Assembly: GCF_900103585.1 (NCBI RefSeq) | Contig: NZ_FNHV01000020.1 | Coordinates: 1-64,000 of the forward strand | Source of the DNA: Streptomyces sp. cf386 | GTDB lineage: Bacteria > Actinomycetota > Actinomycetes > Streptomycetales > Streptomycetaceae | Length of the DNA stretch: 64,000 bases | Reading direction: 5' to 3' | Shown here: piece by piece, positions 60,842-64,000 of the stretch | How positions within the stretch are numbered: the first letter of the stretch is position 1 | Layout of the letters: each line of letters begins with the position of its first letter | Position numbers and translations under genes: made by a program | Notes under the pieces: model-generated | Seen by the model: only the letters and a program-made list of their open reading frames with translations | Told to the model about the DNA's origin: nothing | Database searches by the model: none

Positions 60842-61920
60842 CGAGCATGACCCAACAGGCTGAGCCGGCGGTGACCACACCGCCGGCCCCCGGCCCGGGC
60901 AAGTCGAAGGACGGGCGCACGGCCGAACGCCCGCTGGCGCTCAGGTTGTTGGCCCGGCCCGAGGTCGGTGTCTTCCTCGGCGCCGTCGCGGTGCTGGTCT
61001 TCTTCCTGATCACGGCGCCGCCGGTGCGGGACGGCAGCTCGCTGGCCAACATCCTGTACCAGTCGTCGACGATCGGGATCATGGCCCTGCCGGTCGCGCT
61101 GCTGATGATCGGCGGCGAGTTCGACCTGTCGGCCGGTGTCGCGGTGATCACCTCGGCGCTGACCGCGGCCATGCTCAGCTACCAGCTGACGATGAACGTG
61201 TGGGTCGGTGTGATCGCCGCCCTGGTCGTGTCCCTCGCGGTCGGTTTCTTCAACGGCTGGCTGCTGGTCAAGACCGGCTTGCCGAGCTTCCTGGTCACAC
61301 TCGGCACGTTCCTGATCCTTCAGGGCGTGAACCTGGCGGTGACCAAGCTGGTCACCACCAACGTGGCCACGGACGACATCAGCGACATGGACGGCTTCGA
61401 CCAGGCCAAGGCGCTCTTCGCCTCGTCCTTCGACGTCGGCGGCGTCAACGTGAAGATCACGGTGGTGTGGTGGCTGGTGTTCGCGGCCATCGCCACGTGG
61501 GTGCTGCTGCGCACCAAGTACGGCAACTGGATCTTCGCCGTCGGCGGCAACCAGCAGTCCGCCCGCGCGGTCGGTGTGCCGGTCACCTTCACCAAGATCT
61601 CCCTCTTCATGCTGGTCGGCTTCGGCGCCTGGTTCGTCGGTATGCACCAGCTGTTCTCGTTCAACACCGTGCAGTCGGGTGAGGGTGTCGGCCAGGAGCT
61701 GATCTACATCGCGGCGGCGGTCATCGGCGGCTGTCTGCTGACCGGTGGTGCCGGTTCGGCGATCGGCCCGGTCTTCGGTGCCTTCATGTTCGGCATGGTG
61801 CAGCAGGGCATCGTCTACGCCGGCTGGAACCCCGACTGGTTCAAGGCGTTCCTGGGCGTGATGCTCCTCGGCGCCGTCCTGATCAACCTGTACGTGCAGC
61901 GCACGGCGACCAGGAGGTGA
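60838..61920 (+). CDS. sugar (inositol) ABC transporter permease
   Basis: 360 residues from a GTG overlapping the binding-protein stop (GTGA at 60838-60841); ATG 60847 is an alternative. A Pro-rich cytoplasmic N-terminus precedes about nine or ten TM helices. Family marks of BPD_transp_2/RbsC proteins: IMALPVALLMIGGEFDLSAG, GLPSFLVTLGTFLILQGVNL, NWIFAVGGNQQSARAVGVPV and GGCLLTGGAGSAIGPVFGAF. It forms the membrane channel for the substrate delivered by the binding protein. Confidence 0.9.
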   Translation: MTSMTQQAEPAVTTPPAPGPGKSKDGRTAERPLALRLLARPEVGVFLGAVAVLVFFLITAPPVRDGSSLANILYQSSTIGIMALPVALLMIGGEFDLSAGVAVITSALTAAMLSYQLTMNVWVGVIAALVVSLAVGFFNGWLLVKTGLPSFLVTLGTFLILQGVNLAVTKLVTTNVATDDISDMDGFDQAKALFASSFDVGGVNVKITVVWWLVFAAIATWVLLRTKYGNWIFAVGGNQQSARAVGVPVTFTKISLFMLVGFGAWFVGMHQLFSFNTVQSGEGVGQELIYIAAAVIGGCLLTGGAGSAIGPVFGAFMFGMVQQGIVYAGWNPDWFKAFLGVMLLGAVLINLYVQRTATRR

Positions 61921-61925
61921 CCGAC

Positions 61926-62840
61926 ATGACATCCACCGAGAAGACCGGCGCCCACGGTGCCGTCATCGCCGACAAGGCCCCCGAGAAGGACGGCCCGATC
62001 GTCGAACTTCGCGGCGCGGGCAAGGCTTACGGCAACATCCGTGCCCTGCACGGTGTCGACCTGAAGGTGTTCCCCAGCCAGGTCACCTGCGTGCTGGGCG
62101 ACAACGGCGCGGGCAAGTCGACCCTCATCAAGATCGTCGCGGGTCTGCACCAGCACACCGAGGGCGAGTTCCTCGTCGACAACACCCCTGTGCGGTTCTC
62201 CACCCCGCGCGAGGCCCTCGACAAGGGCATCGCCACGGTCTACCAGGATCTCGCGGTCTGCGCGCTGATGCCGGTGTGGCGCAACTTCTTCCTCGGCTCC
62301 GAGATGACCAAGGGCCCCTGGCCCATCCGTCGTCTCGACATCGAGAAGATGAAGAAGACCGCCGACCAGGAACTGCGCAACATGGGCATCGTCCTGGACG
62401 ACATGGAGCAGCCCATCGGCACCCTGTCGGGCGGCCAGCGCCAGTGCGTGGCGATCGCCCGCGCCGTCTACTTCGGCGCCCGCGTCCTCATCCTGGACGA
62501 GCCGACCGCCGCACTCGGCGTGAAGCAGTCCGGCGTGGTGCTGAAGTACATCGCCGCCGCCCGCGAGAAGGGCCTCGGCGTCATCTTCATCACCCACAAC
62601 CCCCACCACGCCTACATGGTCGGCGACCACTTCAGCGTCCTGCGCCTGGGCACCATGGAGCTCAACGCCTCCCGCGACGAAGTCAGCCTCGAGGAACTCA
62701 CCAACCACATGGCCGGCGGCACCGAACTCGCAGCCCTCAAGCACGAGTTGTCGCAGGTGCGGGGTGTCGACGTCGAGGAACTCCCGGAAGAGGAAGACCT
62801 CACCGCCCCCGTGGCGACCGCGCCCGAAGGGAAGTCCTGA
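61926..62840 (+). CDS. sugar (inositol) ABC transporter ATPase
   Basis: 304 residues with AGGAGG at 61912-61917 before the ATG. A single ABC domain: Walker A GDNGAGKST, Q-loop VYQDLAVCALMPVWRNFFLG, signature LSGGQRQ, Walker B VLILDEPTAALG and switch FITHN (His kept). RbsA/MglA-type ATPases are usually a fusion of two such domains (about 500 residues); here there is only one plus an acidic C-terminal tail. It is typical of actinobacterial inositol/sugar importers in this context and presumably works as a homodimer. Confidence 0.9.
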   Translation: MTSTEKTGAHGAVIADKAPEKDGPIVELRGAGKAYGNIRALHGVDLKVFPSQVTCVLGDNGAGKSTLIKIVAGLHQHTEGEFLVDNTPVRFSTPREALDKGIATVYQDLAVCALMPVWRNFFLGSEMTKGPWPIRRLDIEKMKKTADQELRNMGIVLDDMEQPIGTLSGGQRQCVAIARAVYFGARVLILDEPTAALGVKQSGVVLKYIAAAREKGLGVIFITHNPHHAYMVGDHFSVLRLGTMELNASRDEVSLEELTNHMAGGTELAALKHELSQVRGVDVEELPEEEDLTAPVATAPEGKS

Positions 62841-62841
62841 C

Positions 62842-63744
62842 ATGGCCCCTGTGCTGGACCGCATCCGGGTCGGCTCCGCCCCGGACTCCTGGGGCGTCTG
62901 GTTCCCCGACGACCCCGTACAGGTGCCCTGGGAACGCTTCCTGGACGAGGTCGCCGAGGCGGGCTACCCGTGGATCGAGCTGGGCCCGTACGGCTACCTG
63001 CCGACCGACCCGGCCCGCCTCACCGACGAGGTGAACAAGCGGAACCTGAAGGTCTCCGCGGGCACCGTCTTCACCGGCCTGCACCGCGGCCCCTCCGTCT
63101 GGGAGTCCACCTGGGAGCACGTCGGCCAGGTCGCCGCGCTCACCCAGGCGATGGGCGCGAAGCACCTGGTGGTGATCCCCTCCTTCTGGCGGGACGACAA
63201 GACCGCCGAGATCCTGGAGCCGCCGGAGCTCACCGGCGAGCAGTGGGCCCACCTGACCAAGGGCATGGAGCGGCTCGGGCACGAGGTGAAGGAGACGTAC
63301 GGCCTCGACATCGTCGTGCACCCGCACGCCGACACCCACATCGACACCGAGGCCCACGTCGAGCGCTTCCTCGACTCGACCGACTCCGAGCTGGTCAACC
63401 TCTGCCTCGACACAGGTCACTACGCCTACTGCGGCGGCGACAGCGTCAAGCTGATCGAGACCTACGGCGAGCGGATCGGCTATCTGCACCTCAAGCAGGT
63501 CGACCCGGAGATCCTCGCCGACGTCGTCAAGAACGAGGTGCCGTTCGGGCCGGCGGTCCAGCGCGGAGTGATGTGCGAACCCCCGTCCGGCGTACCGGAG
63601 TTGGGGCCGGTTCTGGAGGCCGCGCAGAAGCTGAACGTGGATCTGTTCGCGATCGTCGAGCAGGACATGTACCCCTGCGAGCCGGACAAGCCGCTGCCCA
63701 TCGCGGTGCGTACCCGCAAGTTCCTGAGGTCCTGCGGCGCCTGA
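62842..63744 (+). CDS. IolE/IolI-like sugar phosphate isomerase/epimerase
   Basis: 300 residues, AP-endonuclease-2 (xylose isomerase-like) TIM barrel. GSAPDSWGVWFPDD, AGYPWIELGPYGYL, VVHPHADTHIDTEAHVERFLD, VNLCLDTGHYAYCGGD and IGYLHLKQVDPEILA carry the metal-binding Glu/His/Asp set. In this operon it is most likely inosose dehydratase (IolE) or inosose isomerase (IolI); the two cannot be separated by eye. One base after the ATPase stop. Confidence 0.85.
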   Translation: MAPVLDRIRVGSAPDSWGVWFPDDPVQVPWERFLDEVAEAGYPWIELGPYGYLPTDPARLTDEVNKRNLKVSAGTVFTGLHRGPSVWESTWEHVGQVAALTQAMGAKHLVVIPSFWRDDKTAEILEPPELTGEQWAHLTKGMERLGHEVKETYGLDIVVHPHADTHIDTEAHVERFLDSTDSELVNLCLDTGHYAYCGGDSVKLIETYGERIGYLHLKQVDPEILADVVKNEVPFGPAVQRGVMCEPPSGVPELGPVLEAAQKLNVDLFAIVEQDMYPCEPDKPLPIAVRTRKFLRSCGA

Positions 63745-63769
63745 CGACCCGAAAGGACGGCCGATCGTC

Positions 63770-64000
63770 ATGACCCAGCGTCCGGAAACGCTCGGAGTCG
63801 CAGTCATCGGTACCGGAAAGATGGGTGCGGACCATGTGCGCCGCATCCAGGAGGTCACCAGCGGGGCACGGGTGGCCGCAGTCGTGGACGTCGACGCGGA
63901 GCGCGCCAAATCGGTCGCCGCCCGCGTCGACGGCTGCACCGCCTACACCGACCCGGCCGCGGCGATGGCGGCGGCCGACGTCGACGCGGTGATCGTCGCG
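63770..64000 (+). CDS. Gfo/Idh/MocA-family dehydrogenase, N-terminal part (cut by window edge)
   Basis: 77 codons are visible from the ATG at 63770. The Rossmann start is GVAVIGTGKMGADHVRRIQEVTSGARVAAVVDVDAERA, then the conserved ADVDAVIVA. This is the inositol 2-dehydrogenase (IolG) family, and it lies at the end of the rightward iol operon, so myo-inositol or scyllo-inositol oxidation is the likely job. The catalytic Glu-Lys-Pro motif is beyond the window. Confidence 0.87.
   Translation, partial: MTQRPETLGVAVIGTGKMGADHVRRIQEVTSGARVAAVVDVDAERAKSVAARVDGCTAYTDPAAAMAAADVDAVIVA

Overview
The window reads as chromosome of a Streptomyces or close relative. Base composition is very GC-rich with strong third-position bias, long antisense shadow frames cover most genes, GTG and TTG starts are common, and the families are typical of the genus: DUF574/Methyltransf_19 methyltransferases, the YdeP-type molybdoprotein, DUF4333, DUF427, DUF4916, and a TTA codon in a secondary-metabolite gene. 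No phage, insertion sequence, CRISPR array or rRNA was seen. One tRNA (Pro, GGG) is present.

Layout. 1-7 kb: a one-carbon/methylamine block with the 5' end of glyA (serine hydroxymethyltransferase), a divergent FdhF/YdeP molybdopterin oxidoreductase and a SolA-type sarcosine/N-methyl amino-acid oxidase. Between the last two sits an unfamiliar pair: a P-loop NTPase overlapping an ABC exporter-like protein with a degenerate ATPase. 7.0-7.2 kb is a deletion scar of two fused gene remnants. 7.3-9.4 kb: a Zn-alcohol dehydrogenase and tautomerase pair divergent from a TetR regulator, with two clear operators. 9.5-13.6 kb: degenerate NUDIX protein, FluG-like amidohydrolase plus glutamine-synthetase-like pair, methyltransferase. 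13.7-20 kb: lipoprotein, response regulator, FtsX-type ABC transporter, DUF4333 protein and a sensor kinase.

20.1-27.1 kb is the best candidate for an undescribed pathway. An XRE-cupin regulator leads a tightly overlapping six-gene operon: M24/creatinase-like protein lacking two normal active-site residues, 2-oxoacid dehydrogenase E1 alpha and beta without E2/E3, cyclic deaminase-like amidohydrolase, bicupin related to ureidoglycine aminohydrolase, and an SDR.

27-38 kb is housekeeping and accessory: methyltransferase, Dps, monoacylglycerol-lipase-like hydrolase, thiolase, TauE permease, HAD phosphatase, secreted hydrolase, a frameshifted MFS exporter, cobF, DUF309 and tRNA-Pro. 38-47.4 kb is a two-gene biosynthetic locus: a one-polypeptide PKS (CoA ligase-ACP-KS-AT-DH-KR-ACP-TE) with a TTA codon at codon 21 and a Cys-type thioesterase, then a flavin halogenase. 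47.4-52.5 kb holds VOC proteins, an AraC regulator, two truncated pseudogenes, a NUDIX hydrolase, an aldo/keto reductase behind a MerR-type operator, and a DUF427 protein. 52.5-64 kb is a myo-inositol locus: a leftward catabolic operon (iolC, aldolase, iolB, iolD, mmsA, gntR) and a rightward operon (sugar ABC transporter, IolE-like isomerase/dehydratase, Gfo/Idh dehydrogenase). The two diverge from a region with a perfect 17-bp inverted repeat.

All assignments come from reading motifs in the translated sequence. No database search was run.
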